Below are positions 38,649-46,855 of a stretch of DNA of 64,000 bases, piece after piece. Each line of letters opens with the position of its first letter. Positions within the stretch are counted from its first letter, which is position 1. The position numbers and the translations under genes were made by a program. The notes beneath the pieces were generated by a model. That model saw nothing but the letters and a program-made list of their open reading frames with translations. It made no database searches and had not been told where the DNA came from. The DNA comes from Macellibacteroides fermentans (GTDB lineage Bacteria; Bacteroidota; Bacteroidia; Bacteroidales; Tannerellaceae): assembly GCF_013409575.1 (NCBI RefSeq), contig NZ_JACCCY010000001.1, positions 802,501-866,500 on the forward strand, given 5' to 3'.

Positions 38649-40187
38649 TTATACTATTTTAGAGTTGTTGTTCATCATCATAGACCACATGGATAATTGC
38701 TTGATGGCAAAATCTTCTATCTCGTCTTTTTGTTCATGCTTGTAAAGCGGAGGTGTTTGATTGAGCCTGTTATATAGCAAGGTTGTAATATGTGCTGCTG
38801 TAACTGTTTTGATTCCGGACTGTTCGGCTTCTTTGCCAGCAAGAGCGATTTCATCGTAAGAGATTGCATGTTCTTTTGCGAAGATAAGCAGGTCAACAAA
38901 AGACTTTCCATTATCCGTAAAGTACTTATAATACAGCTCTTTGATTGATTCCGGAGCTTGTGATAACGCAACAGAACCACTTAAAGCACCCGGTTTTCGC
39001 TTCAGTGTCTGTAGATAATGATTGAGATTGAGCGACCAGGTTGAATAATAAGAACGTTCATGTTCCGCCACAGGGGCATTGTCCATATATATCAGTAACT
39101 TTTCACTGAATATTTTAACCTCGACCATTCTGCCTACCAACGTGTCGGGTACAGAGTAATGGGAGGTATTCAATGTGATGGTAGACCATTTATCTACTTT
39201 GAGTTCTCGCCTTTCAAAACAACCCATTGGTGTTGTATAGGGTAACAGCGAGCGAAGATCTTCCTCCAGTTTTGGCCTGATATCTTCGGATGCGTTTAGC
39301 TTCCTGCAGGTCTGGTGCAGATGCTCCGTTGCCTGTTCTATGGTATCAAAAGTGTCTTTTAGGCAGAAGGCTTTGCGGCGCAAAACCTCCACCGTACGTT
39401 CCACATGTCCTTTTTCGTTTCCTCGTCTGACATTACAGAACCGGTATTTGAAGCCATAGAATGCCGTCATTCGAAGAAGAGCCTGGGTTGGTTCCTTTTC
39501 ATTTCCGGCAAAAGAAGCTACGGCTACACGCATATTGTCGTATACAACTTCATGGGGAACACCTTTACATTCTTCAAAATAGTTGGCGTGAGATTCCATA
39601 AAGGCCAGCGTGTCTTGCCGGTGAAACAGATCCCCCCAACGGCCATTGCTGCTACATAAAGCAAATGCGGACATGTACAGTTTCTGCCAACGACCCGCTA
39701 TGCAAAGCTTTACTTCCCCCCAATCGAACTCCGCCTTCTCACCCGGGATATAACCCTGTTTGATAAAGCTTTCCTTTTCTTTTTGACTGCTTTGGTTGCT
39801 GATATAACCACATACTGTAGAATAGGATATGTCATAACCTTTTTCCACTAGCAACTCATGTATATCTTGTTTGAACATACGCTGCTTATGACGCCCGGAC
39901 CGTTTCTTAATTTCGTTTTCCTCCAGACAATGGTCTATAATACGGATGATATTCTCGGTAAGACGTCGTTTGGGACGATTTTCTGTTTTATAAATTGGGG
40001 GCGTTAATATATACGCCTCTATCCTGGATTTATCCCCTTCCTGTTCCTTCAGGGCTTTGGTATACTCATCCAGGATACGGTGAACCGTAATGCGGCTAAA
40101 ACCTAGTCTGCGTGAAATTTCCCTTTCACTCAAACCCTCATAATTTCGTAATCTGATAATTTCTGATTTGTCTTTCATGCTAATCAT
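38649..40187 (-). CDS. istA: IS21-family transposase IstA
   Basis: The 512-residue protein has an N-terminal helix-turn-helix (about 5-45; RNYEGLSEREISRRLGFSRITVHRIL) and a DDE integrase core with EFDWGEVKL, VVYDNMRVAV and KGHVERTVEVLRR supplying Asp, Asp and Glu. The C-terminal part has the KVDKWSTITLNTSHYSVPD region typical of IstA. A second Met is at residue 4. Intact and paired with istB. Confidence 0.95.
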   Translation of the reverse strand: MISMKDKSEIIRLRNYEGLSEREISRRLGFSRITVHRILDEYTKALKEQEGDKSRIEAYILTPPIYKTENRPKRRLTENIIRIIDHCLEENEIKKRSGRHKQRMFKQDIHELLVEKGYDISYSTVCGYISNQSSQKEKESFIKQGYIPGEKAEFDWGEVKLCIAGRWQKLYMSAFALCSSNGRWGDLFHRQDTLAFMESHANYFEECKGVPHEVVYDNMRVAVASFAGNEKEPTQALLRMTAFYGFKYRFCNVRRGNEKGHVERTVEVLRRKAFCLKDTFDTIEQATEHLHQTCRKLNASEDIRPKLEEDLRSLLPYTTPMGCFERRELKVDKWSTITLNTSHYSVPDTLVGRMVEVKIFSEKLLIYMDNAPVAEHERSYYSTWSLNLNHYLQTLKRKPGALSGSVALSQAPESIKELYYKYFTDNGKSFVDLLIFAKEHAISYDEIALAGKEAEQSGIKTVTAAHITTLLYNRLNQTPPLYKHEQKDEIEDFAIKQLSMWSMMMNNNSKIV

Positions 40188-40390
40188 TTTATCTCTGTGC
40201 TGGTTTTTACATCACAAAGAAATTAAACGTTATGGAAGTAGTGCTTAATCTTGATTAATTATGTCAGCACTTGATTCCGTTTCGGCTACGCCTGCACTCC
40301 ATCAAGTGCTGACATTAGCCTCTATTTTTTCTGATTAGCTGGTATACTTTTCAATTGGAATGGTGGTATACTTTTGAACTGTTATTTATA

Positions 40391-40592
40391 CCCATGATGA
40401 AATCTTTATTTTGTCTACTAATTGATTTTTATCTACAGCTATGTCTATCGCTTGAGAAGATGCAATGTCCATGTCATGAACATTTTTTTCATATTGATTA
40501 GGTATAACATCCGAAAATAAGGCTAAGGAATTATCCTTTTGTTTACAGCCTGTTAATATCAATAGTATTATAATAATAATATTTAATTTCAT
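40391..40592 (-). pseudogene. 6-bladed beta-propeller lipoprotein, 5' part
   Basis: The 67 codons and one base before the IS21 insertion carry the lipoprotein signal (LLILTGC, lipid Cys about residue 16) and the N-terminal strand KIKISSW that leads into the first blade. The rest of the gene is at 36742-37772 beyond the element. The original protein would be about 410 residues, slightly longer than its relatives here (353-383). Confidence 0.88.
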
Positions 40593-40786
40593 AATTATAA
40601 AGCTATATTAGAAATAAAAACTAGTGATGCTTCTAAAAGCAAACCTTTAATAAATAAATATCTAATTTTAAAATAAAACAAATATACAATTAATATTTCA
40701 AACCTACATTTATTAACAACTAGTTTTCAATAAATACGATAACATTACTATTGCATTAAGTCGGAATAGTAGTCTACTATATAAAA

Positions 40787-40859
40787 GAGCCTGTAATTTT
40801 CAAGTGTGTTATTAAAGCTAATATTTTTTCTTTAATAACACAGTTTAAATTACAGGCTC
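40787..40859. terminator. long two-part hairpin in the 40593-40906 gap
   Basis: Two perfect 13-bp arms are nested. GAGCCTGTAATTT (40787-40799) pairs with 40847-40859, and TGTGTTATTAAAG (40805-40817) pairs with 40830-40842. Small internal loops and a 12-base terminal loop separate them. On the reverse strand it is followed by TTTTATATA, so it can terminate the leftward 44303-40907 operon. The rest of the 314-base gap shows only AT-rich sequence and a TATATTTG box (reverse, 40686-40679) without a proper -33. Confidence 0.65.
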
Positions 40860-40906
40860 AGTTTACTCGCAATGACAAGCAGTGTATATATCTGATTTCA
40901 AACACA

Positions 40907-41968
40907 TTAATTCACATCCCGACCTATGTTTTCAATAGAATATACCAATACATTATCAAAATCTTCCAGGGGGTTCCATGTATAGATTTTATGACGCTCT
41001 TCATCAATACATAGTCTTATTAAATCATTATCAAATTTTAATCTTGCTACCGGGGCTAGGTTCCAATCGTACACCTCGATATAAAAATCGAAATGACGTC
41101 CCTTCAGGTTAATGGGAAAAGGCTGTAAGATAGTGGCCTCTTGACCTAAATAAGGCAAAAATAACAATTCCGATGTAGCACTTGGGAACATATAGTAAAA
41201 ATAGTTTTTATACAATTTATCTGGATTAGTAGGAGCTAAGCCATAATTTTTCAGTTTAGCTCCTTCATGTACCTGAAATCTATAATCATCATCCAATTCT
41301 CCCACTTTGAATTCGTTTATATAATTAAATCCAACCACAAACTTGCGGCCTACATTCGCTAGATTAAACACATCATAATTAGAGTTGTATTTACTATCCA
41401 TTACCTCTTTTAGCCCAGAATCAAATTCTAATGAATCAAGCGTATTATTCGTGTTCAAGTTATAGCTATACAATTTATTACCTATTCGTCCCATAGTTTG
41501 AAAAAGAACAATGGAATCATTTACATACGAAATATCCTGTGTTGGATATTGTATATCTATCATTTTTCTTTCATTTACTAATTGAGGTTTTGTATCTGAA
41601 ACATCGTAAACGAAGATTTTATCGCGGGCAGAATCAAATATTGACAAACTGTTTCCAGTATTATTTTGCACTATCCTAGGTGCTATAAATTCTCCATCAG
41701 CCTGTCCCAACCGTCCGAAACTGAAACAAAACTTCATTTTATCCAGCGAATAGACATAAAAACAATCCTCTCCAGATATATATTCGTTCTGTACAATCAA
41801 GTAATCTTTCAATTTAACAATGTTTCCTGGGTTAAGAACCTCCTTTACCGGCATTTTTTCAGCCACCAATTTCACATCGTCACTAAAAACATCATTCATT
41901 TTTCTTACACTTGAGTTATCACTGCAAGAAAAACAAACACATAAAGCAATAGCTAATACATATTTCAT
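40907..41968 (-). CDS. 6-bladed beta-propeller lipoprotein
   Basis: The 353-residue protein has a lipoprotein signal (IALCVCFSC, lipid Cys about residue 15) and blades with the family turn GRLGQADGEFIAP (about 88-100). It is the last of three leftward genes, 28 bases after the gene upstream, before the long hairpin at 40787-40859. It differs clearly from its neighbours, so the set is an old family and not a recent duplication. Ligand unknown. Confidence 0.83.
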   Translation of the reverse strand: MKYVLAIALCVCFSCSDNSSVRKMNDVFSDDVKLVAEKMPVKEVLNPGNIVKLKDYLIVQNEYISGEDCFYVYSLDKMKFCFSFGRLGQADGEFIAPRIVQNNTGNSLSIFDSARDKIFVYDVSDTKPQLVNERKMIDIQYPTQDISYVNDSIVLFQTMGRIGNKLYSYNLNTNNTLDSLEFDSGLKEVMDSKYNSNYDVFNLANVGRKFVVGFNYINEFKVGELDDDYRFQVHEGAKLKNYGLAPTNPDKLYKNYFYYMFPSATSELLFLPYLGQEATILQPFPINLKGRHFDFYIEVYDWNLAPVARLKFDNDLIRLCIDEERHKIYTWNPLEDFDNVLVYSIENIGRDVN

Positions 41969-41996
41969 TTGTCAATATTTACAAGTTAATTAATAA

Positions 41997-43148
41997 TCAA
42001 TTCTCAACCAGGTTAAATTTACGAAAGCTCAACACATCATCGTTGTAATCAGGATTCAGATAATGGCTATCACTTATGTAAAGACCATCTTCGCGAATAA
42101 ACATCACGGTGGAATTATATGTATAGTCCGGGAAAAGCGTTTCTCCAATGATATTAAAATCCTTGTCTAATATAATTATTGAGAATCTTTTTCGTCCGTA
42201 TTGTAAGAGTTCCAACCCATTTACGCCTTTTTCTATTTTCGTTTCCGGATAGGCGATGCGGTAATAGACATTTCTGTACTTATCAAAAAGTAAATTACCG
42301 TAATTGGGATTTTCGCACGCATCAATGAATGTTAGATTACCATAATCATCCAGCATTCTCACTTTGTCGATATACTTGCTTTTTACCTTCACCGGTTTTA
42401 TAGAATCATGCTCTTGCGATGCAATATAAATAGTTTCATCAAAGTGGTATGAATAAACAAAATGCTTACCATCAAAACAACGACTCAGACCCTCTTCCAC
42501 TCCAAATCTTTTTGCTTTATTATCAGCTCCGGGAAAGGAGAGATAATAATAAGGAAAGGCACGTATGGTTTTGTCTTTCAAATTAATTACCGCAGATACC
42601 GGATCTTTATCCAACCATCTGTTGCATCCGGACATTATATACATCTCATTATCAATCATTATAATAGGGCAGTATGTAGATGATAATGCACAATGTTGTG
42701 TTAGTTTTGTACCATCTGTGGCTTTTTCGTAACTAATAATACCCTTTAATTCTGCTTTTCTATCTATTAATGCAATATTACATTCATATGCAGCGGTCAG
42801 AAATATACTGTCTAAGGTATGCACATAGTATCCGATAACTTTGCCAACTCCATTAGGACCTTCATAGGCTGGTTTAACCTTAAATTCAAGCTTACCGGAA
42901 TTCATATCGTAAAACAGTATTTCATTTTGATCCTGGTTTTGAAAGGTCAAATGCTCTTTCCCGTTTTCATCCGTAAAGGGAAACAATGCCAGAATAAAAG
43001 TTTTGGTATTGGGATCAAGAGCAAACGACAACTGTTTGTCGGATACTTCCAGCATATAGGATTTCTTCGTTTTAGCTTTCTTTTCAACACACGATATGAA
43101 GCAGAACAACGGCATTAAAAGGAATAATATCAGTTTAATTTTTTCCAT
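41997..43148 (-). CDS. beta-propeller lipoprotein, DUF4221-like
   Basis: The 383-residue protein has a lipoprotein signal (LMPLFCFISC, lipid Cys about residue 20). Repeated beta segments follow, including GKLEFKVKPAYEGPNGVGKVIGYYVHTLDSIFL, which suits the DUF4221 relatives of 6-bladed propellers. It is the middle gene of the 44303-40907 unit (33 bases after the first gene). The family assignment is from pattern memory. Function unknown. Confidence 0.75.
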   Translation of the reverse strand: MEKIKLILFLLMPLFCFISCVEKKAKTKKSYMLEVSDKQLSFALDPNTKTFILALFPFTDENGKEHLTFQNQDQNEILFYDMNSGKLEFKVKPAYEGPNGVGKVIGYYVHTLDSIFLTAAYECNIALIDRKAELKGIISYEKATDGTKLTQHCALSSTYCPIIMIDNEMYIMSGCNRWLDKDPVSAVINLKDKTIRAFPYYYLSFPGADNKAKRFGVEEGLSRCFDGKHFVYSYHFDETIYIASQEHDSIKPVKVKSKYIDKVRMLDDYGNLTFIDACENPNYGNLLFDKYRNVYYRIAYPETKIEKGVNGLELLQYGRKRFSIIILDKDFNIIGETLFPDYTYNSTVMFIREDGLYISDSHYLNPDYNDDVLSFRKFNLVEN

Positions 43149-43181
43149 AGATTATTTAGATCAAAGCTCAATAAGTAATAA

Positions 43182-44303
43182 CTAAAGTTTATACCTTACA
43201 AATTCTCGAATATCTTTTGGCGATTTAAATGTGGAACAATAAAGATACTCTTCCTTACTATCTACCGATAATGTGTATACGAAACGATCCAACTTATAAT
43301 TGCAAAGAAGATTTCCGTCCCAGTCAAATTTAAAAACCTCTACTGGTTTAAGATTTTCAGTATCATCTACGACTCCATTTATTCCCTGATATAAAATATA
43401 AACATGTTTGTCGGTTACCGTGAAAGACGAATAGGTTTTATAACTTTTATCACCTTCAAATCCAACAAATGGAATTGGACTGTTACTTTGAGGCAAAGAA
43501 TATTTAAAATTATAATTGTCAGGACCTATAAGCGTTTTTACCAGGTTCAACGATTCATCGTAAATTTCGATTTTATCTTTATGTGCATCCGCCATCCAAA
43601 AAGCATTTCTTGTTTGATTCATAAATAAATGGACATCATTTACAGATGCAACAAAGTACTTGTACTTAGACATTGCAGCCTCCATAGTATTAGACTCTTC
43701 AATATTTTCATTGACTGTATATTTTTTAAGGGCAGTCACATTATTATTATATGTAGAGTCATTTAAATACCACATATGATAACCTATGTAATGGCTATCA
43801 TCAATCGGACATATTTCAACATAATAATGTAATTCAGGATTATACTGAAAACGGTTCTTTGCAACTAGTTTTTTTGAGTGCAGTGTTGAATTCAAATCAA
43901 CCGTTATATATGAGTAAGCGCCATCATCTTTCAGATAAAATACAGAGTCGTTACTGTTTGGCACATAGCAGTAACAGGTGTTAAATTCTCCCGGTCCATT
44001 CCCTTTAGATGCAAACTGAGTCACGATCTTCCGGCTATCAAGAGAAAATAGTTCGATCAAATGATCACAATGAGGCTGATTCTGTACAATAATAATACTA
44101 TCATGCATCAAATAAAATGCTGCAGGATCATTTAATGTAGAATCATCCAGCGTAATTAATTCAGGGTTACTTAGTATTACCTGTTCTTTAAAATCATCCC
44201 GGGTAAAGTTAACAATGTTCTTTTCTGCTTTTTTCGAGCTGCATCCTCCTAAATTCAGCAGAAGAAAAAGTCCAATAATCCAAATATTCATTATTCTTTT
44301 CAT
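43182..44303 (-). CDS. beta-propeller lipoprotein, TolB-like/BF2992-like
   Basis: The 373-residue protein has a lipoprotein signal (LLLNLGGC, lipid Cys about residue 21) and the turn FASKGNGPGEFNTC (about 97-110), the hallmark of this Bacteroidetes 6-bladed family. It is first in a three-gene leftward unit. Upstream lie TACATTTG (44345-44338 on the reverse strand) and the 20-base motif shared with the regulator promoter, so it is a likely target of the membrane-anchored regulator. Confidence 0.82.
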   Translation of the reverse strand: MKRIMNIWIIGLFLLLNLGGCSSKKAEKNIVNFTRDDFKEQVILSNPELITLDDSTLNDPAAFYLMHDSIIIVQNQPHCDHLIELFSLDSRKIVTQFASKGNGPGEFNTCYCYVPNSNDSVFYLKDDGAYSYITVDLNSTLHSKKLVAKNRFQYNPELHYYVEICPIDDSHYIGYHMWYLNDSTYNNNVTALKKYTVNENIEESNTMEAAMSKYKYFVASVNDVHLFMNQTRNAFWMADAHKDKIEIYDESLNLVKTLIGPDNYNFKYSLPQSNSPIPFVGFEGDKSYKTYSSFTVTDKHVYILYQGINGVVDDTENLKPVEVFKFDWDGNLLCNYKLDRFVYTLSVDSKEEYLYCSTFKSPKDIREFVRYKL

Positions 44304-44337
44304 ATTTATAGGTATTTCATTGTATTCTATTCATTCA

Positions 44338-44395
44338 CAAATGTATGATTCGTATGCAAAGTTTCTTAATTAATATGGTGATATTTTAATGACAT
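44338..44395 (-). promoter_or_regulatory. promoter region of the three-gene propeller operon with shared motif
   Basis: The reverse strand has TACATTTG (44345-44338), a TAnnTTTG box 35 bases before the ATG, without a clear -33. At 44376-44395 the plus strand reads TGGTGATATTTTAATGACAT. Its first 14 and last 13 bases occur separately at 33031-33044 and 33061-33073. A further AATGACAA lies at about 44410. The weak -33 next to the motif would suit an activator. Confidence 0.5.
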
Positions 44396-44588
44396 TCATT
44401 GTTTTACACCAATGACAACTGTTAGCTGGATACTTCCTTGTAAAAGGATACCTCATTTTGGGTGCTAATTGAATTAGACGAAGGTAGTTTTTCATAATAT
44501 AAGGGCTATGTGTTCTTTCATAATTTATACGATATAGTTATTTGACAAATCTAATTTATTTAATCAACTTATCAAACAAAACACACTA

Positions 44589-44640
44589 AAAATACCTGAC
44601 ATATTATTTTTTTTAAGAATATATCAGGTATTTTTTGTTT
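44589..44640. terminator. terminator after the HU-like gene
   Basis: AAATACCTGACATAT pairs with ATATATCAGGTATTT (15 bp, one mismatch), with A and T runs outside. It lies just past the stop of the leftward HU-like gene in the 345-base gap 44304-44648. Apart from the regulatory motif, nothing else is seen in that gap. Confidence 0.7.
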
Positions 44641-44648
44641 TTATCTTC

Positions 44649-45242
44649 TTAAGGTAAGATGTAGATGATGCTCTTGGCAACTCCCAATCTTTTTATTTTA
44701 GAGGCCTCGGTAAGAGTTTTAAGGTCTTTGATTGCCGCATAACGGGTACAGCCGTTAAGAGAAATGCACTGGGTGGAAGTTATACTGGTCTCCTTAGCCA
44801 GGAAATCGAGAATTCTTTGTTGCCGTTGCTGCGGAGTTAATGGGTTTTCGTTTCCGGAAGGCTCTCTTTTCATGGTCATTGAGACGAATTTCTGCTTAAG
44901 TTCGTTTGCACACCGGAAGTTTACCTTCTTGAAACGGACAGATGCCGAGCGTATTTTTCTATCTCCGGTAAGCTGTTTCGGGCAGGATACTGAAATGGAA
45001 AAATGGCCTATCTTATCCAGATTTACGATATTTCCCTCTTTAAGGTGTACACTGATCATGTAGGAAAGATTGTCGAGCACGCTTATAACATCGCCGGTGG
45101 AAACGGACGACATGGTGGCCAGTTCGCGGGCAATCTGTTCGGTCTGAATGGTTCTTCCGGGCACAATCCGCGCATGAAACGTTTCTTGCTCACTCTTGTT
45201 CCCTTTGGGCGGATTTTTGAATAGGTTATACTTTGCTGCCAT
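44649..45242 (-). CDS. HU-family DNA-binding protein with C-terminal extension
   Basis: The 197-residue protein has an HU/IHF-like domain (about 20-125; RTIQTEQIARELATMSSVSTGDVISVLDNLSYMISVHLKEGNIVNLDKIGHFSISV), typical of the large Bacteroidetes HU-HIG group. A C-terminal extension of about 60 residues (PQQRQQRILDFLAKETSITSTQCISLNGCTRYAAIKDL) looks like a small winged helix-turn-helix. It binds DNA, probably as a nucleoid or mobile-DNA-associated factor. Three 22-bp direct repeats lie 66-131 bases upstream of the start and could be its own binding sites. Confidence 0.82.
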   Translation of the reverse strand: MAAKYNLFKNPPKGNKSEQETFHARIVPGRTIQTEQIARELATMSSVSTGDVISVLDNLSYMISVHLKEGNIVNLDKIGHFSISVSCPKQLTGDRKIRSASVRFKKVNFRCANELKQKFVSMTMKREPSGNENPLTPQQRQQRILDFLAKETSITSTQCISLNGCTRYAAIKDLKTLTEASKIKRLGVAKSIIYILP

Positions 45243-45307
45243 AGTTATAAATTATTACGTTTAGTTTATGTTTAAATTTCATTGGTTAAGTGAACAAATC
45301 GTCCTAC

Positions 45308-45390
45308 AATTGTCAAAATGCATTTCGACAATTGTCATAATGCATTACCACATATATCAAAATAGATTTCGACATATGTCAAACGATTCG
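45308..45390. repeat. 22-bp direct repeats (iteron-like) upstream of the HU-like gene
   Basis: Three contiguous 22-base units lie at 45308-45329, 45330-45351 and 45352-45373, with a partial fourth from 45374. The consensus is close to AATTGTCAAAATGCATTTCG followed by AC. The units share TGTCA or TATCA and GCATT or GATT at fixed positions, two helical turns apart. No spacers, so not CRISPR. The rest of the 445-base gap up to 45687 is short, low-complexity (repeats of GATGA/CAGAT near 45505-45535, a GCATCT hairpin near 45529-45548) and holds no gene. Confidence 0.75.
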
Positions 45391-45687
45391 TACACTTAAT
45401 GCAAATATAATTAATCCTATTGATTTACAACCAGTTTACCCTATAAAAAGCACTATTATTGTAAATAAAAATTATGGTTTACGTTGCGGGCGAATTTTGA
45501 TTAATGACAGATGACAGATAGATGATAGATGCAAAAAGGCATCTGTCAGCTTGTATCATCTTGTTTTACAGAGAAGTAGACCCTAAAAATGATAGATAAC
45601 AGATAGTTTTTAAAAATTCAGAACCTAATGGCAGAGTATTTGGTTTTAAATTATATATTGCACTTTCAATCAATCAAATACGATCCT

Positions 45688-46638
45688 ATGAAACGAAGAG
45701 AATTTATTCATGCCGCTGCATTAGGTAGTTTGGCACTCAGCATTCCGCAGGTAAGGGCTTTCGGATCTACCTGGAGCAACAATTTCGAGCTACCTAAACG
45801 GGTTTTAGGCAGAACGGGCGAGCGGGTTTCGTCCATTGCTTTCGGGGGTATTATGTTGAATGATCATTCGCCTGAATTTGCCAAAGAAATTGTTTCAAAG
45901 GCAATAGAGTTGGGGGTTACCTATTTTGATGTGGCACCCAGTTACGGTAATGCCGAAGCAAAGTTGGGTCCGGCCCTCAAACCATACAGAAAGAATTGCT
46001 TCCTGGCTTGCAAAACACACGAAAGAGGCAGTGAGGGTGCGGAGAAAACATTGAACCAGTCGCTTACCTATCTTGAGACAGATTACTTCGACCTGTTTCA
46101 GCTACATGCCATCACTACGCGTGATGATGTGGAGAAGGCTTTTGCTCCGGGCGGAGCCATGGAGGTGATTGAGAAGGCAAAACGGGATGGCAAGATACGT
46201 TATGTAGGTTTCTCGGCTCATTCGGTTGAAGCGGCTTTGCTTGCCATGGAGAAATATGATTTCGACACAGCTATGTTTCCCTTGAATTTCGCATGCTGGA
46301 ACGCAGGCGATTTCGGTCCGCAGATTTATGAAAAAGCATTGTCGCGCAACATGGGTGTTATCGCACTGAAGGCTATGGCGCTTACGGCCAACAAACCCGG
46401 ACAGGAAAAGTACGACAAAAATGTATGGTACCAGCCGGTAACCGACGAAGAGACCATGAAGCTGGCCTTGAAATTCACTCTTTCGAAGGAGATTGCTACA
46501 GCCATTCCTCCCGGAAAATCGACATTGTTTCTAAAAGCCATCGAATTTATGAAAGACTATAAACCCATTACGCCACTTGAGTCTGAACAGCTGATGGCAC
46601 TGGCTGCTCAAACGCCTCCATTATTTGCCAACAAATAG
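45688..46638 (+). CDS. aldo/keto reductase with Tat-type leader
   Basis: The 316-residue protein starts KRREFIHAAALGSLALSIP, a twin-arginine-like signal, so it is probably exported or lipid-anchored. The reductase fold follows: GGIMLND, FDVAPSYGNAEAKLGPAL (catalytic Asp and Tyr), LACKTHERG (catalytic Lys), FQLHAIT (His), and GFSAHS. ATG at 45688 is chosen because it begins the leader; an upstream start adds 20 residues. Substrate unknown; similar Tat-leader members reduce sugar or quinone-like carbonyls. It stands alone upstream of the RND operon. Confidence 0.88.
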   Translation: MKRREFIHAAALGSLALSIPQVRAFGSTWSNNFELPKRVLGRTGERVSSIAFGGIMLNDHSPEFAKEIVSKAIELGVTYFDVAPSYGNAEAKLGPALKPYRKNCFLACKTHERGSEGAEKTLNQSLTYLETDYFDLFQLHAITTRDDVEKAFAPGGAMEVIEKAKRDGKIRYVGFSAHSVEAALLAMEKYDFDTAMFPLNFACWNAGDFGPQIYEKALSRNMGVIALKAMALTANKPGQEKYDKNVWYQPVTDEETMKLALKFTLSKEIATAIPPGKSTLFLKAIEFMKDYKPITPLESEQLMALAAQTPPLFANK

Positions 46639-46855
46639 GGTTAAACCCTCAATAAAGTGGCAGCTTTTATGTTAAAAACAGATTAAATTTCTATTTTTGA
46701 CCACATTTTTTAGGATTATTTCACTATAAAACACAGATAAGATTACATTTGGAACAGTATTTGCAATGTTTGGAACTAGATTCTTTATGAAATTAGTTCT
46801 TACTTTGTGAATCGAAAAGTAAAAATAAGAATACAACCAAACAATAGGTAGTTTT

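Larger units (their letters stand above)
37779..40390 (-). mobile_element. IS21-family insertion sequence inside a propeller lipoprotein gene
   Basis: The 2,612-bp element encodes istA and istB on the reverse strand. Each end carries two copies of a TTGAAAAGTATACCA-type repeat (left in 37790-37830, right inverted in 40340-40380), the multiple terminal repeats usual in IS21. Direct repeats CCCATG flank it at 37773-37778 and 40391-40396; ACCCATG is possible if the end is placed one base further in. A further inverted repeat (GTCAGCACTTGAT / ATCAAGTGCTGAC) lies near 40262-40315, upstream of istA. Confidence 0.92.

Noticed and set aside
45308-45390. Possible CRISPR or replication origin
   Set aside because: 22-base units abut without spacers; no replication initiator gene is near. 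Kept only as iteron-like operator repeats.
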